This document shows, piece after piece, positions 44,150 to 56,190 of a stretch of 64,000 bases of DNA. The stretch is from Heterobilharzia americana. Taxonomy: Eukaryota; Platyhelminthes; Trematoda; Strigeidida; Schistosomatidae. Both the position numbers and the translations under genes were made by a program. The DNA is taken from positions 41,027,920 to 41,091,919 of the forward strand of contig OX104128.1 of the NCBI GenBank assembly GCA_944470555.2. The letters run 5' to 3'. The notes under the pieces are model-generated. The model did no database searches, was not told the origin of the DNA, and saw only the letters and a program-made list of their open reading frames with translations. Positions within the stretch are counted from its first letter, which is position 1; each line of letters starts with the position of its first letter.

Positions 44150-44400
44150 CCATGCAAAGCTCCTGCCTACCTTGACGTGCGATGATAGCCAAAGTAGAAT
44201 TAGGATGAACGATAGCCATGAGTGGTTGAATGAGGTCGTTACTCTGACTAATAGTTTGAGCCATGTTCGAAAGGGGAGACTGGCTGAGTTAAACTCCTGA
44301 GACTATACGAACCAATGATTGGGGACTCCGTTTGGTTTGGCTCAAAATGGATCACAATGGTGATGTTTAGACTCCGTGCATTATTTGAAGTTTTGAGTAT
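44150..44400 (+). mobile_element. LINE B-family 3' fragment, strongly decayed
   Basis: Starts CTGCCTACCTTGACGTGCGA, contains TTGAATGAGGTCGTTACTCT and CTAATAGTTTGAGCCATG, equivalent to the SLTVGLSHVG segment of B1, and GGGGACTCCGTTTGG, then CAAAATGGATCACAATGG. Confidence 0.5.
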
Positions 44401-45290
44401 TCCCGTTAATCATCATCTATTTGCTCTTCTTCCACTGCAATAATTATTTTCTTCATTATCATTCTTTCCCCGGTCACCTTTTTGTCGCATTACACTGTGA
44501 TATGTGTCAATTAGAAACAATGAAATCCTGTTCCAGGTTTTACATTATTTTGTGTATCTATCTGTGTGACAAAACCTTGAAGAAAATTGAGAAAATTCCA
44601 GATTGTTTTCAAAAATAGATTGATGTCAGCTGGCAAAACAATGAGGACCAAAGTGTTGAAGAGATTTTGTCATATGGTTTTTAACTATTCACTAGTGTTC
44701 GTTAGCAACTCGACAGGCTACTGAGATGAAAACTTCCAGTTTCACAAAAACCAGGTTACAATTTAAACACTGAAGTGAAACTCAATATTAGTCAGTTGAA
44801 TGGAAACGACGGACAGGAAGCCTTGGACCTTGTTGGCACTCGTCATCGAGGCGTATCTGCAACCTGGAGGGAATCGATATCTCGCATGAGACTGCGTTGT
44901 TTAGGTTCTATCATTTCATAATGCTGTTACACTGTCATCCGCTATCATCAGCAACTGTCTGTTTCAACTGAAGATTTTGTTAACCTAAAAGGTTGGTGGT
45001 TTTATAGATTAAATCTGTTTTCGATTTAGATTATTTTAGAAAGTCATTTCTGTTTGGTTTATATCAGTGAAAAGTTAAAAATCGATCATTCTAATTAATT
45101 TATGTCCTCAAAGCAATACGTTTCAGCAAAGTAATAAACTTCTCTGGCATTCACACTTTATGTTTTACCTTACATTCATTTATCTTTATGCTGTGTAGTC
45201 GTTTCCTTAGTTTGATGATGTAAATGAAGGACCTTCAGAGGTTTTAGTTTACAGATGAGATTTATTCACCAGAGGAGCATTTTAGTGGTG
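44401..45290. other. No recognisable feature
   Basis: AT-rich. The plus-strand frame at 44421-44618 has no recognisable domain. Confidence 0.4.
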
Positions 45291-45515
45291 AAACGTGAAT
45301 ATTATTATTATTATTTGTCCCTTGGGTCGTAGTAGAACATGGGGCTTCTCAGTGTATGTCCAATCCAATCCATCTCCACTTTCTTCTGCAGATCTATTGG
45401 GTGATGGGTTCTTGGTTGGTTCGTTGCCAGCTGGAGTTCCTTGTTGCTTATTCTTTCTAGTCATCTGATCTTAAGTATCAAGCGTGGGCAGATGCTGATG
45501 AATGTCTGTAAAAAC
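45290..45515 (-). mobile_element. SR2-like LINE 3' end fragment, copy A4
   Basis: On the minus strand: DTxDQMTRKNKQQGTPAGNE, PNRSAEESGDGLDWTYTEK, CCCAAGGGACAAATAATAAT with an (AAT)n tail. This preserves the 3' terminus and its AAT repeat, typical of RTE elements. Confidence 0.75.
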
Positions 45516-48480
45516 ATGAATATACTATCAAGTGAAGCTGCATCATTCTTTGAGAGAATTGGATCATATTTTGTGTCCTGGAAATCTTGATTGCCACACA
45601 AACATACAGTAAACATTTGTATTCTGGTTGTAGTTACCGGTGAATTTCATTAGTAAACTAAGGATTTCGCAAGAAAATTTCAGTTTATTCATTTTACTTC
45701 ATTTTGAAACTTTGTGACCTAATGGATTAATTTACGTTAGTTATTTATTTGGTAACATTTAGTTAATGAACTGAAAATTTTTGTATAATATTAACTAACT
45801 TGACTTCGATTTGGAATGACCTTACTTAGTGATTTAGTAAAATATAATGACTACCGTAGATAAAAGTTATCCAAGCAATAAAACATTCTGTATTTTCCTT
45901 TGAAATAAATCATTCACATCACTTTGTAGACTGTGTAATCTATGTTTTTCATTCGAAGTATTCACAAACCTATTATATTTAGACTGGCTGATTAGATGAA
46001 ATAAAACTACTGCCGGCATGCGTCATCGTTCACACTCTTCCCAGTCTAAGGGGCTCAAATGTTCTGCAGGATTCAGTAGTACCGAAATACCGGTAGAAAT
46101 ATTAGGTTAATATCCTTTATTTGAGTGGGTGGGAGTGGTTAACAATCAACTGCAGAATAATTGTACAGATTTGACTAGATAATTCTTCTTTAAGAATGTT
46201 AAAACATCAAAAAGAATTTAAGAGATTGTACTGAGTGAAATACGGATCATTTATGTGCAGTATAAGATATTTGAAAGATGATTTCCTCTCTACAATGATA
46301 GTATGGGGACCACCAATAAAAACCATGGTTAGCTGGAAAAGATCTAAAGAAAGTAGCTAGACCCGCATATAGTAAGAGACATTGTGTGTAATAATCTTTA
46401 CGAATCAGAATAACATTAATGGCTGGTTTTCATGTGTACTTGATACTGAAATTATCTGCTACGGGTGAATAGTTAGACATTGTCAGCTGCATATTCAGCT
46501 GCATGGCATTCACTGAAAGAAATCCCCCTTGTTCCTACAGTTAAGCCCCTAATAATGATTGTGGATCTATCGGGATTTTGGAAATACACCAGCTTATGAT
46601 ATTGGTTGGGCCTTTTTACAAGCACGCCTCTTCTGGTTCGTATCTATTTGCACGATAAACCAACATTCATTGAATTCTACACAAAATTATCACATGAATA
46701 AAATACAGCCAAGTGTCTAGCATAATGCTGCCAGTGGTTTTAAACTGAAGTTCTATTGTAAGGCTACAGTTATCTGAATCTTAGGTAACGCTGTGGACTA
46801 AACATCTGTTCCCCCTTACTGTTAAGTTGAAGATCTTAGCAAACTACTGCGTGACTAAAATCCCTTTCGGTCTTGGCTACCAGTACACTATCAGGAACTT
46901 GTAAAATCACTGGCGTACATTGAATATGCCAAAACTTCAAGCCGAGAGCTTCTGTTAGTTTTTTGACTTAGCTTTGAGCATATCAGTTTTTTCTAGATTC
47001 TGACAATCTGCTGAAGCTGCTGGCTAGACTTTGAGTAAAGGGAAGAAAGTCACGGGCAAACACACGTTGTGTTTTGAACAGAAAAATTCTGAAAAAACTA
47101 GTTTGGTGTGACCCAACTGCTTATAACAGCTATAGAACCTTTAGAAGATAGCAATTTCCGGGAACATATTCATTTTCAAAGTAATAGGTTTTTGAATTAG
47201 CACTATTTATATTCATTTAATGTCGTTACCGGCATGTAGTACTTCGGTATTGCCAACAGCCTAATTTGAATAATTAGTATGGATACAATTACGAAGTGTG
47301 GCTGATTGGGGCTAAGAGAAAAGGCTAGTACTAGTTAAACTTCTTGACAGACAGATGCATGGGTGACAACCGAAGGTTGTTTCTCCAATTCACCTGCTCA
47401 TACGAAACTAGAGGAAGTAAATGTGTACCATATTTTTCACCTGGTTCACGTATGGTTATTCTGTACGAAACTGAGTTGCTGACAATACACAGTTTAAAGA
47501 ATGAAGAAGAAATGTTCAGCGATAACTGAAGGGTCTTCGAGATACAAGTAAGAACACAACATCCTTGTTAAACAGTAAGAAGAATTCTCCGACATTACAT
47601 TTGTTGACGTGTCACACTATATGAAGTGTGCCACCAAAAAGTGAATCAAAGACGAAATGGCAGAAAATTCCAGCATTCATGTGACCACACTCTTAAGTGG
47701 ACACAGTTGAGGAGAGTTTTGCGTATCAACTGGATATTTCGGTGTAATCTGCTGTCTGAACATACCTGTATATCTAGCTTCCTCAAAGAACCTTCTATAA
47801 GTGTTTTGTGAAACTGCAGAAATATGAATGGGTGACCGTACATGGTCCTATGAGACTATCTAACAGCAAGTTTCTAATCTTCGATTTGATCTTAATGCTC
47901 TGCAATATTGCCTCAAGGCGAACTGTATGAGTAAGTGCCTTTTCGTAGTCAAACAGTTTGTGGTTTTCTTAATTTCATACGCAATACTGACAAATGTCTT
48001 CCAATGAACATACTTTCAGTTACAGGCTGAAACTAACTCGACTTCAAAGAGGGTGGCATTCAGTCTATCATTCCTAAGCTAGATACCTCCTCGGTTATCA
48101 CCTCATGTGACCAGGAAAATTGTTTAAATCTGGTAAGCGAACTGATATATTTTAGCTGACACCATTTAGTTGGAATTTTTGGTAATATCTGCATCTGACA
48201 GATAACTCTGATTTTTAAAGCGGTTAACTGATGACGCTTTCCTCCATTTAGGGAGTCAAACAAGAAATACGCTTCATGAAATAAGAGTATGTTGCATCTG
48301 GAAGTCAAAACTATCAGTCATAAATATGGCAAAAACATTTATCTAGTTATCTTAAACCTTTTTTCAGACAATAAACCCATTGCGGATATTTTACCCGGCA
48401 CCAAACCAAGTTGTCTGGGAAATTTATGAAAAAATCTCTTTCATACGTACCTGTAGTTTTGACCGTTATGATGGGCAGAA
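45516..48480. other. No recognisable gene (MFSD6-like intron)
   Basis: Roughly 3 kb of unassigned sequence. Short frames (47344-47529, 47626-47811, 48308-48060, 48553-48347) show no domain. Part of 46480-47900 is less AT-rich and may be an old mobile element, but nothing diagnostic was seen. Confidence 0.35.
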
Positions 48481-48484
48481 ATGA

Positions 48485-48690
48485 TTCAATTGAATTTAAG
48501 GGTTTGTGGGGATTTAGAGGTTTTCCAAGTTGGTATTCATCATTGACTGACATTAGCTAGAGGAACAATTAAAATCTGAGAGCACTGGATAGCTGTTTCG
48601 TCCTAGTACGGGACTCCTCAGCAGTGCGCACCCATGACCCAGCCAGTCCACGATGAATACCAACTTGAGAAGTGACTCAATTAATCTTCC
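48485..48690 (-). repeat. Hammerhead-bearing repeat unit
   Basis: On the minus strand: ATTCATCGTGGACTGGCTGG, GGGTCATGGGTGC, the ribozyme, TGTTCCTCTAGCTAATGTC, GATGAATACCAACTTGG and CTCTAAATCCCCACAAACC. Confidence 0.75.
48582..48627 (-). ncRNA. Best-preserved hammerhead ribozyme of the new family
   Basis: The 46 nt on the minus strand: helix I GCACTG/CAGTGC perfect, core CTGAGGA (CUGANGA consensus, N7 = G) at 48621-48615, helix II GTCC/GGAC perfect with a CGTACTA loop, GAAA at 48599-48596, helix III ACAG/CTAT with no loop and one C-A mismatch, and cleavage after C in an ATC triplet (48588). Every invariant core nucleotide is present. Confidence 0.8.
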
Positions 48691-49424
48691 TCTTACTTTC
48701 TGGAACTGCATCTGTAGTACGATTTGTGCCAAGTGATTTAATAAAATTGAATTCATTATTCCAAGTTTTATTCACTTAGTACGGTTGCACACGTGAGTTA
48801 TTCTCATTTACCTTCCTTATCAGCTAACTAAGGTGGGGATTAAAAGGTACTTTATTGAACACCACGTAGAATGAAGGTAGGTATGATTAGTTTACAGTGA
48901 AAACCGAATAGGTAAGTTGTGAATGGTTGATTCTCAGCCAATCATTTCGCTTTATGAACCGGGCTTATTGTTACAACCTCTGAGAAGTAAGCAAAAAGTC
49001 ATTGTATATTCTCAAATAACCAAGATACATCATCCGTTAATTAAAATATCATACTGCCTCAATAATCAACCCTCAGTATGGCTATAAAACGTTCTTAGCC
49101 CCTTACATTCAGACATAGTAAAAATCTGGCTCTATTTCTTCCTAGGTGCAGGTCATATAAAATGTCAGGTATAAGAAACTATTTCATGTTGTTTGTTACC
49201 AAATTCATCATAATTTATGGGCATTACAAAATCCTAGAATCACTCTAAGAGGAATAAGTAAGGCAACTACACAAATACTTAGTGAATCAAATTTCATCTA
49301 ACCAATAGGATTCTCATGATCGTTGATTACCGATACTATTGAGTGAAGACTAGAAATAAATTGACTTTCTGTTCTAAAATACAATTCAGTTCATTAACAT
49401 CACTAGTGCTGACACTACTACAAT
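48691..49424. other. No recognisable feature
   Basis: AT-rich intron sequence. Confidence 0.35.
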
Positions 49425-49565
49425 GTAAAGTTGAGGTTCATTAGTTTAGGGAATTGACTTTTGACTACTAGGTTATGGGTTCGAACACCACTTCACCTAT
49501 TAAGGTTTGGTGTGACTCACCGCCTACTGCACGAATGTGCAAGAATTTGCTGAGTGGGTTTCAAT
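49425..49565 (+). repeat. tRNA-like SINE S2
   Basis: TATGGGTTCGAACACCACTT (B box), AAGGTTTGGTGTGACTCACC, and CTACTGCACGAATGTGCA (TGCAC-GAAT-GTGCA hairpin), in the same order as at 20580-20765. Confidence 0.6.
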
Positions 49566-50880
49566 TTCAAATACTGCCATAAAAATGGTTTTCTACTAAC
49601 TTTTCTCACTATTTAAAAACACAAGGAGCCTTCTGCAAAAGTACGACAGCTTCATATAGTCTTAACTACAATAAGCGTCTCCTGAGCGTTGCTTTCTTAA
49701 TGAACTGAAGAATTGATAAGTCTCGACTGGGTTACCAGTTGAAATGACCATACTTTTTATTTTATGCCCAAGATGTAACAGACGAAAATTATATTCTTTT
49801 TTACAAATAGATACTATAATAAAATAGATTAACAAAGTTACCTCGAAGGCTGTAATTATAAGAGATGCGGAAATCACGCCTAAGACATTGTAAAGTTTTT
49901 ATTCAAAGCCTTCAAAAAATTCTGTCTCGTTAGCATGTCCATGTAGTGGGACTGTATCATTTGCAAATAGTTAGTCATCTACTCACATTCGTAACAATCT
50001 CCTCTACTCTAGCTATTTACACTAATCATTAATTTTATTACCGGCTGATCTTGTCAATTCGATAAAAGTATAGTCAATTTTTGTAATTCATATATTTTGA
50101 TACTATTTAGGTTGTGAGCAGCTGAAGAAAGTCATCGAAATTGTTGAAAAGGCTCATATTATTCTGCCACATTTGTTGTTCTTGCACCTATCAATTTTAT
50201 AAGTGAATAAATTTGCATGAAGTCATTAAATAGTTGCAAGTAATCGACAGGAAAGTGTAGGCATAATGTTAAGGGAAATGATACTTCTTCATGTATCCAA
50301 ACTCATTCCACCCAGTGCTTCAATCACAGATATTACCACTGAGCTATTCAGGCCACTACTGTACTCTTATAAAATCGCATTAGGTATACTGATTGGTGAC
50401 AGATGAGTAACTAGTTTCATCTTGTTTGGTCCTGAGTGGTGATCGAGTTCTAGTGTTCTTTTCGTGGTGTGGTAATCAAGGTAAGTAATTCAACATCACT
50501 GTGTATTAATGAGTTATCTTATAACTACAAGCTGAACAGAGTGAAATGAAAACTGACGTGTTTACCTCATCTTCAATTGTCAATCTATATTATTAATTCA
50601 GATCACAAAAAACAATGGTATTTACATTCTAAAGCTTATTAACAATGGAAAGAAAGCTTTAGAAGAATATTATATGAATTCTGACAAATATTAGCGAAAC
50701 GTTTGTCCTAATATGTGTAATTTTCCGCGTGCGCTTCACTTCGGCTTGCATTTTTCATAAAATTACAGTTAAATACATTGTCACTAGGTCATCAAACTAA
50801 GCAATGTTCCTAAAGTAACCTAATAGAGAAGAGGAAGTGACTACTGAGTAGTGGACAAGTTTGACCTTTAGCGAAATAGG
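49566..50880. other. No recognisable gene (MFSD6-like intron)
   Basis: A minus-strand frame at 49877-49662 encodes a hydrophobic segment (ITAFEVTLLIYFIIVSI), but no splice-compatible boundaries were identified. 50400-50480 has a weak similarity to Sm-alpha. Confidence 0.3.
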
Positions 50881-50919
50881 ATCTGCATAATTTTCAACAA
50901 CACAAAGCTGATGTAGCAT

Positions 50920-51035
50920 AATCAGAAGACGAAATGTATCTGAGCAATTAGATGCATTTCTGCAATACATTTCAAACATTCTGATCACATATTTACTTAT
51001 CAAGTCAGTCTATATTGAAACGAAGAGTGAGAGGA
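50920..51035. repeat. Inverted flank of PLE P4, left
   Basis: Reverse complement of about 52632-52755. The best block is CAGTCTATATTGAAACGAAG at 51006, preceded by CTGATCACATATTTACTT and CAATACATTTCAAAC, with about 75-90 percent identity by eye. These arms bracket the PLE. Confidence 0.75.
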
Positions 51036-51099
51036 CAGTTATAACAATTAAGATGATAGGGGATAAAAATTAAGAAAGATGAGAATAAACAGGAAGAAG

Positions 51100-52600
51100 A
51101 TATTGGAAAATTGGAAGTAAAAGACCGCTAATTTGGTAAAGCGTTCGAACATGTATACTATTATGAAAGAGGAATTTAATTCATTGACACCTGTGGGACC
51201 TGAACTCCCAAATTTATATGGATTATCTAATATTCATAAAACTAATAATCCTTTACTCCGCGTGATGTCTGTGTTATTCCCCGCATACACAAACTAGCAA
51301 AATGTTTAGTCCAGTCTGAAACGAATTCTTTAAGTTTTCATTGAAGGATACTTCTCAACTTGTTGACTATCTTAGTAAAATGAATATCTAAAACAAGACT
51401 ATGTATTCTTTTGGTGTAAATTCTTTATTCACTGATGTGCCGTTGTCCAAGACTATTAACATTCTCTGTGACTACATATCTTCTAGAAACCTCTTATTTT
51501 CTACTGCTCCAGCTTTTCTGAGGGAACTGTTATTTCTGTATGCCAACAAAGTTCATTCCACATTTGAAGGTAAAAGCTTCTGACAAGTTGGTGGTGTAGC
51601 TATGGTAGTCCTTTAGGACCATTACAAGCTGATATTTATGTGTCGTATATAGAAAGTTGGCTGGTGTTCTCATCGGTAAATTTTCTCTTGACAAGAGATA
51701 TATCAGTGACATCATGGTGATTTGTGAGAAGTATGAGGATATAATTTTTCTGCTAGAAAAATAACATTATGCAAACTCATATCAGCCCAACTTGTGAGAA
51801 AGGGAACGATAATCATCTGCCATTATTAGACGTACTCCTGAGGCGACAAGAAAATAGTTGAATGAGATTTTCAGTTTACAGAAAGTCTATATGGACAGGG
51901 TAGCATCTGGATTTTCACAGCTTTTGTTCTATCCAATACAAGGGAGGCCTGGTAAAATATCTGTTTATAGGATCTATCTTATCTGTACATCAGATGCGTT
52001 GGATGAAAATGTCAAATCACTGACTAAAACACTTATGAAAAACGAATATCCGTTGAAGTTGGCAGACCGTTATAGAAGTCTGGTAGCACCGAAACCAACT
52101 CTAAACACGCTACTAAGAAAAAGGTCTATATCACTGTATCAAACGGGGTAAGGTAAAGGTATAATTTTGAGACGTAGGCTATTAAGAAAACAAATTCGCA
52201 GCTGATCTTATCATTGTGGAAAAGACAAAACACTGCATCAGTGATTATGTTGCACCTCATTGCGTTTGCCAATTTACACATATGTAGTCACACACGCATA
52301 GGGAGGACCAATGGAGCAATACAGCTGAGGGTGGGAGAACATGTACATAACTGGCTTTAAAAGCAAATGGATTGTGAAACCTGGATGATTACAGGCGGGA
52401 GACAATCCTCCTCATCTATAGATCACAAAATTTATGTTCAAACAGCTTTCAAGGTTTGGTATAGAAACAGTCAGGTATGCACACTGAGATTTTCGGAAGC
52501 CATAGCCATAAACAAATTGAAATCACCTTTATGTGTACAAACACAGTTTACTCTTACATTACACCTACCTTGCTTGGTAAACCTTGTTTTCTTACCAAGA
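51100..52600 (+). mobile_element. Penelope-like element P4: RT and GIY-YIG end, decayed
   Basis: The plus strand shows LPNLYGLSNIHKTNNPLLRV (51207), YSFGVNSLFTDVPLSKTI (about 51403, motif A with Asp replaced by Gly), then a GGVAMGSPLGPL-equivalent with a frame break near 51590, ADIYVSYIES, and a decayed YVDD box (YISDIMVI, about 51699). Near 52290 a GIY-YIG remnant ends THRRTNGAIQLRVGEHVHNW. After it comes the well-kept C-terminal block AFKVWYRNSQVCTLRFSEAI, then LKSPLCVQTQFTLTLHLPC (about 52516). It differs from P1-P3 and resembles the subfamily with the LRFTEA and LCVQKQF signatures. Stops throughout. Confidence 0.8.
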
Positions 52601-52631
52601 TTAGGATCTGCTATGTTACTCTTCTTGTTTG

Positions 52632-52755
52632 CTCTCTCACTCTTCGTTTCAATATAGACTGACTTAACAAGTAAATATGTGATCAGAGTGTTCGAAATAT
52701 ATTGTGGAAACGTATCATATCGTTCAGGCAAACCTCTTCTTCTGATTACATTCTT
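52632..52755. repeat. Inverted flank of PLE P4, right
   Basis: Pairs with 50920-51035 on the opposite strand and immediately follows the conserved C-terminus of P4. Confidence 0.75.
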
Positions 52756-52789
52756 TAAAGTCATAAAAGAGACTTATTGTTCCAAACAC

Positions 52790-53980
52790 AAATTCTTTTA
52801 AATTTTCAATCCATCAAAACAACTCTCATTGAAAACTATCTTAGATTGAATAGTTCTAATAGGAAACCGTTTACTCAACCTAATATCTATTGGCCGATAT
52901 CCAGATAAATTGATGGTTAATTACTTAGACCGGTGTGTTATGTGTAGACTAAATAATGTCAAAATAGTTCACAATAACTGACATTCACTTTCATTTTACA
53001 CATTATTGTAGCAATTAAATAAACTCTGTGAGTAGAGGAAGTAGAATTTATCTATGTTCAATTGTGTATATTGTGTCATATTTCTAGTTTGTATCAAGTA
53101 ATTTTATCAATGGTTAAAGGCTTAATATTTAAAATATATACATTGAATCGAAAAAAATAACACAATAATCGACGCATTTTTCAATTGTTTTGTTAGCTAT
53201 CACTTAAGTAAGATAAAATATTTGTATCAAAAAATCATAAGACTATTGAATAGTGTACAAAATTTTAAGAAATGTTGGCATTTGTATTCAATTCAATATT
53301 TGTTAATAAATTATTTACTGTATACTTGTCTGTTATAAACACTAAAAATGACTGAAAATCAACAACATTCCGTTTATCCATCTGACGCTCTAAAACCTGA
53401 ACCACAGGAATTAAATACCAACTAGATCTTACTTAACTACTCTATAGAAAAACGTGTGTCTGAATAGCAGCTTGGTTAATTGTCCTATCAAACCGATCCT
53501 AAAGCTAGTATATTGGAGGTCTGTCGTAGAATATCTATCAGGATTGCCGTATACACGTGTCACTGTATTAACAGCAGTCATGTTAAATAATCAATATGAG
53601 TACTTTATGTTGGTCTATCAATAAGACCCAACATTTAAAAAGTTATCTGACTGCTTCCCTTCAATAAACTACCATTCAATGACAGAATCAAACCTCGATC
53701 TTCTAAGTAGATTGTAGGTAATTATTCATACCTCACTAATTTGAAGTCAAGTACTTCAGTCATATTACGTAAAGAGTAGTGATAACAGTAGTATTTTATC
53801 TGAATGCGCCAAACCGCATTTATTTCAAAACAACAGTTACATGAAATTTTTGAATATCATCTTTATTTATATTTATTTCTTGTTAAAATACCCTCGTAAA
53901 AATTTTTGTTGCCATCTCCAAATTTTTCTTTAATTCATTTGGGAATGATAAAGAAAAGGTAAAATAAAGGATGGTAATTC
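52790..53980. other. No recognisable feature
   Basis: Very AT-rich intron sequence with no open frame. Confidence 0.4.
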
Positions 53981-53984
53981 AGTT

Positions 53985-54235
53985 TGGAGGTTTGTGGGCA
54001 TTTCTCGAATTCAGTTTGATATTCATCCCAAGCTGACATCAGTTGGAGAACCATTGAAATCCTTGGATCATTAGACAGTTATTTCGTCGTAGTATGGGAC
54101 TCCTCAGCAATGCGAAAATAAGGTCCCTGAAGTCGAGTTTCATACTACAACAAAAAGGTTGTCCAATGCTTCCAGGTTTCCAACAGTTCTACGACTGATG
54201 TCAGTTTGTGACGAATACCAACTAGAAATTAAAAG
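53985..54235. repeat. Inverted pair of hammerhead repeat units
   Basis: The left half is on the minus strand (ribozyme at 54068-54113). The right half is on the plus strand (GTTTCATACTACAAC, GGTTGTCCAATGCTTCCAGG, CGACTGATGTCAGTTTGTG). Both outer ends carry the GATGAATACCAAC motif in opposite orientations, so the unit is a foldback. Confidence 0.75.
54068..54113 (-). ncRNA. Hammerhead ribozyme motif (core intact)
   Basis: The 46 nt on the minus strand: CTGAGGA at 54107-54101, helix II GTCC/CGAC with one mismatch and a CATACTA loop, GAAA, ATAACTGTC, and helix I GCATTG/TAATGA (four Watson-Crick pairs and one wobble). Possibly active, weaker than 48582-48627. Confidence 0.65.
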
Positions 54236-54945
54236 ATAATCCTATTCTTCTTTCAAATTTGTATTCTATAAACCTCTAACAATATGCTCCACTAGTTAAA
54301 CAATTTAGATTGACCGTTAGTTAGATTTAATGTTCAATGTAGGTACTAAAAGTTAACTAACTTCATTTTCTGATAAAGGATCATGCATCTGTTTTCTTTC
54401 AATGTACCAGTTTCCTAGCACACTCGACTTGGATCAGTATAAACAAACTAAGAATTGGACAGACCACAGCAAATGGTTGATCATGAAATGAGCCGTCTAA
54501 GACTGTATTTTGTAATCACCGCTAAGTTGTCAAAGGATCGAACAAATCGCTCAAACTCAAACAAAAAGTCAAGTTTTATTTGAAAATTATATCCTTATCT
54601 TTGATTAGATATCACAGTCTACAAATCACTATTGTCCAATAGACTGTCGAACTCGCAGATAGATTTCATAGAGTTCCAATAAAAGCTGTTAACAGTATCG
54701 TTATGCAAGTTGGGGTATGATGACGAATCTCCATAGATGCAAGTTAGTAGTGATCACATTATACTCTAAATAGACTGAAATAGAAAACACGACTTAATAG
54801 CTTCTGGCCCACTGACTCAACAGCAAAGCGTCCACTGAGAGATCTGAACTTCATAGACCAGATTTTGTGGGGCGTTTTCAGTAGACAGTGATAAGAAAAT
54901 TCAAGCTAGGACTAAACAGCTACTTAGCACTATATGGTTTTTAAT
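54236..54945. other. No recognisable feature
   Basis: AT-rich intron sequence. Confidence 0.35.
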
Positions 54946-54949
54946 GTTT

Positions 54950-55970
54950 ATTTACGTGAATACGAGAGAATATATGGTTGACCCAGAATACGCATATGAC
55001 ATAGTGCTGTTAGGTAAGGACGTTGACAAGATGTAGAGTCGTCGGGACACTTTGAGTGGTAATTAAAAAATGTCTGGGATGCGTTTCTCGCCACCCAAAT
55101 GAAAACAGTTGCTGCACAACTGGTATTCAACACTGCCCTGGACAGCAGTAAAGAGTGATGTGGTTGATTGCGTTGAATACTTCACTTACCTGGGAAGTCG
55201 GATGATTTTTGGTGGGTCAGTGGCCGCCGAAACCTTTGCACAGATTCCAAAAACTCCGTTGACTTTTGCCAACTCTCGCCATCTGTGAAGCGCCTGCGAT
55301 ATCCGATTGTCTATCAAGAGTTGATTTTACAGTGTTGCAGCCTGTTCTGTCCTACTGTATGGCTGTGAAAAATGGTCATTAAAGGTAGAAAACATGGGAA
55401 GGGTTCAGGTGTTTGACCACCGTTGCCTTCATAGTGTAGGCGGTGTTACATGGTGCAAACACGTAAGTAACGCAAGAGTCAAGCGTAGATGTTTGGGGAG
55501 GAGAGAAAAGTCAGTCGATGGGGTTGTGAACCTTCATCGAAGGAGATTGCTGTGACATGTGTTACGTATGCCTAACCACCGTCTGCCTCATCGAACAATG
55601 TTGGCCAAAGTAGGTTCAGACTGGAAAAAGGCTCGGGACGGCCAGACTAAAGCATGGCATGAACGCTTGAAGTCCTTGAGTATTTGTTTGAGCCAGGTGG
55701 TTGTAGACTATAGATGATATGGTTCAGAAATGATATCAGTTGCGCAGATGTTCTTGCACAATATCCTCATCTTAACCGCTACACTCAATCTTTTCATTTT
55801 CCAATTCCCTCCTCTCCTTTACTACTTTCTACTCCTTTTGACCAATTTTTCTTCCTTCTTCATCTTCCATTTTATTGCCTTGTTACTTAGTGCACTGATA
55901 TGAGGTGTGGCAACTTGGACAGTTATGCAGAAATGCCTACTTCTCTGTTGATTTTGACGATGATAATTTT
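54950..55970 (+). mobile_element. RTE-like LINE, copy B5, 5'-truncated
   Basis: Starts within the RT catalytic region (EYAYDIVLLGKDVDKM, where YADD has become YAYD) and runs through FGGSVAAETFAQ, LLYGCEKWSLKVENMGR, FDHRCLHSVGGVTWCKHVSN and LRMPNHRLPHRTMLAKVGSD to a degraded end. The 3' UTR CTGATATGAGGTGTGGCAAC and a GATTTTGACGATGATAAT tail match B1. 5' truncation is usual for target-primed insertion. Several stops. Confidence 0.82.
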
Positions 55971-56082
55971 TGTGTAATTACTTGCAACGACAACTTTAAT
56001 CGGGAATAGATACAATACATCTTTGTGTAACAAACACTAAATATGTACTTTTACATCAATGATGGATAGTGACTAACAGTTG

Positions 56083-56190
56083 AACCCAGATCGCGCATTT
56101 GGTCCTATTTTGGGATCATCAGCTAGCGGTGCCTGCCTCTCAGTAAGGGATGTTTTCCCCACTAAGACTTGATATGACCAACGACATATA
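56083..56190 (-). repeat. Sm-alpha-like SINE with near-complete hammerhead
   Basis: On the minus strand: CGTTGGTCATATCAAGTC, CATCCCTTACTGAGAGG, then the ribozyme at 56128-56083: CTGATGA intact at 56122-56116, helix II TCC/GGA, CAAA in place of GAAA, palindromic ATGCGCGAT as helix III and cleavage triplet ATC. The G12-to-C change should inactivate it. Confidence 0.65.

Noticed and set aside
50400..50500. Another Sm-alpha copy
   Set aside because: Only a GATGAAAC-like stretch and loose similarity; the front part and CTGATGA core cannot be found.
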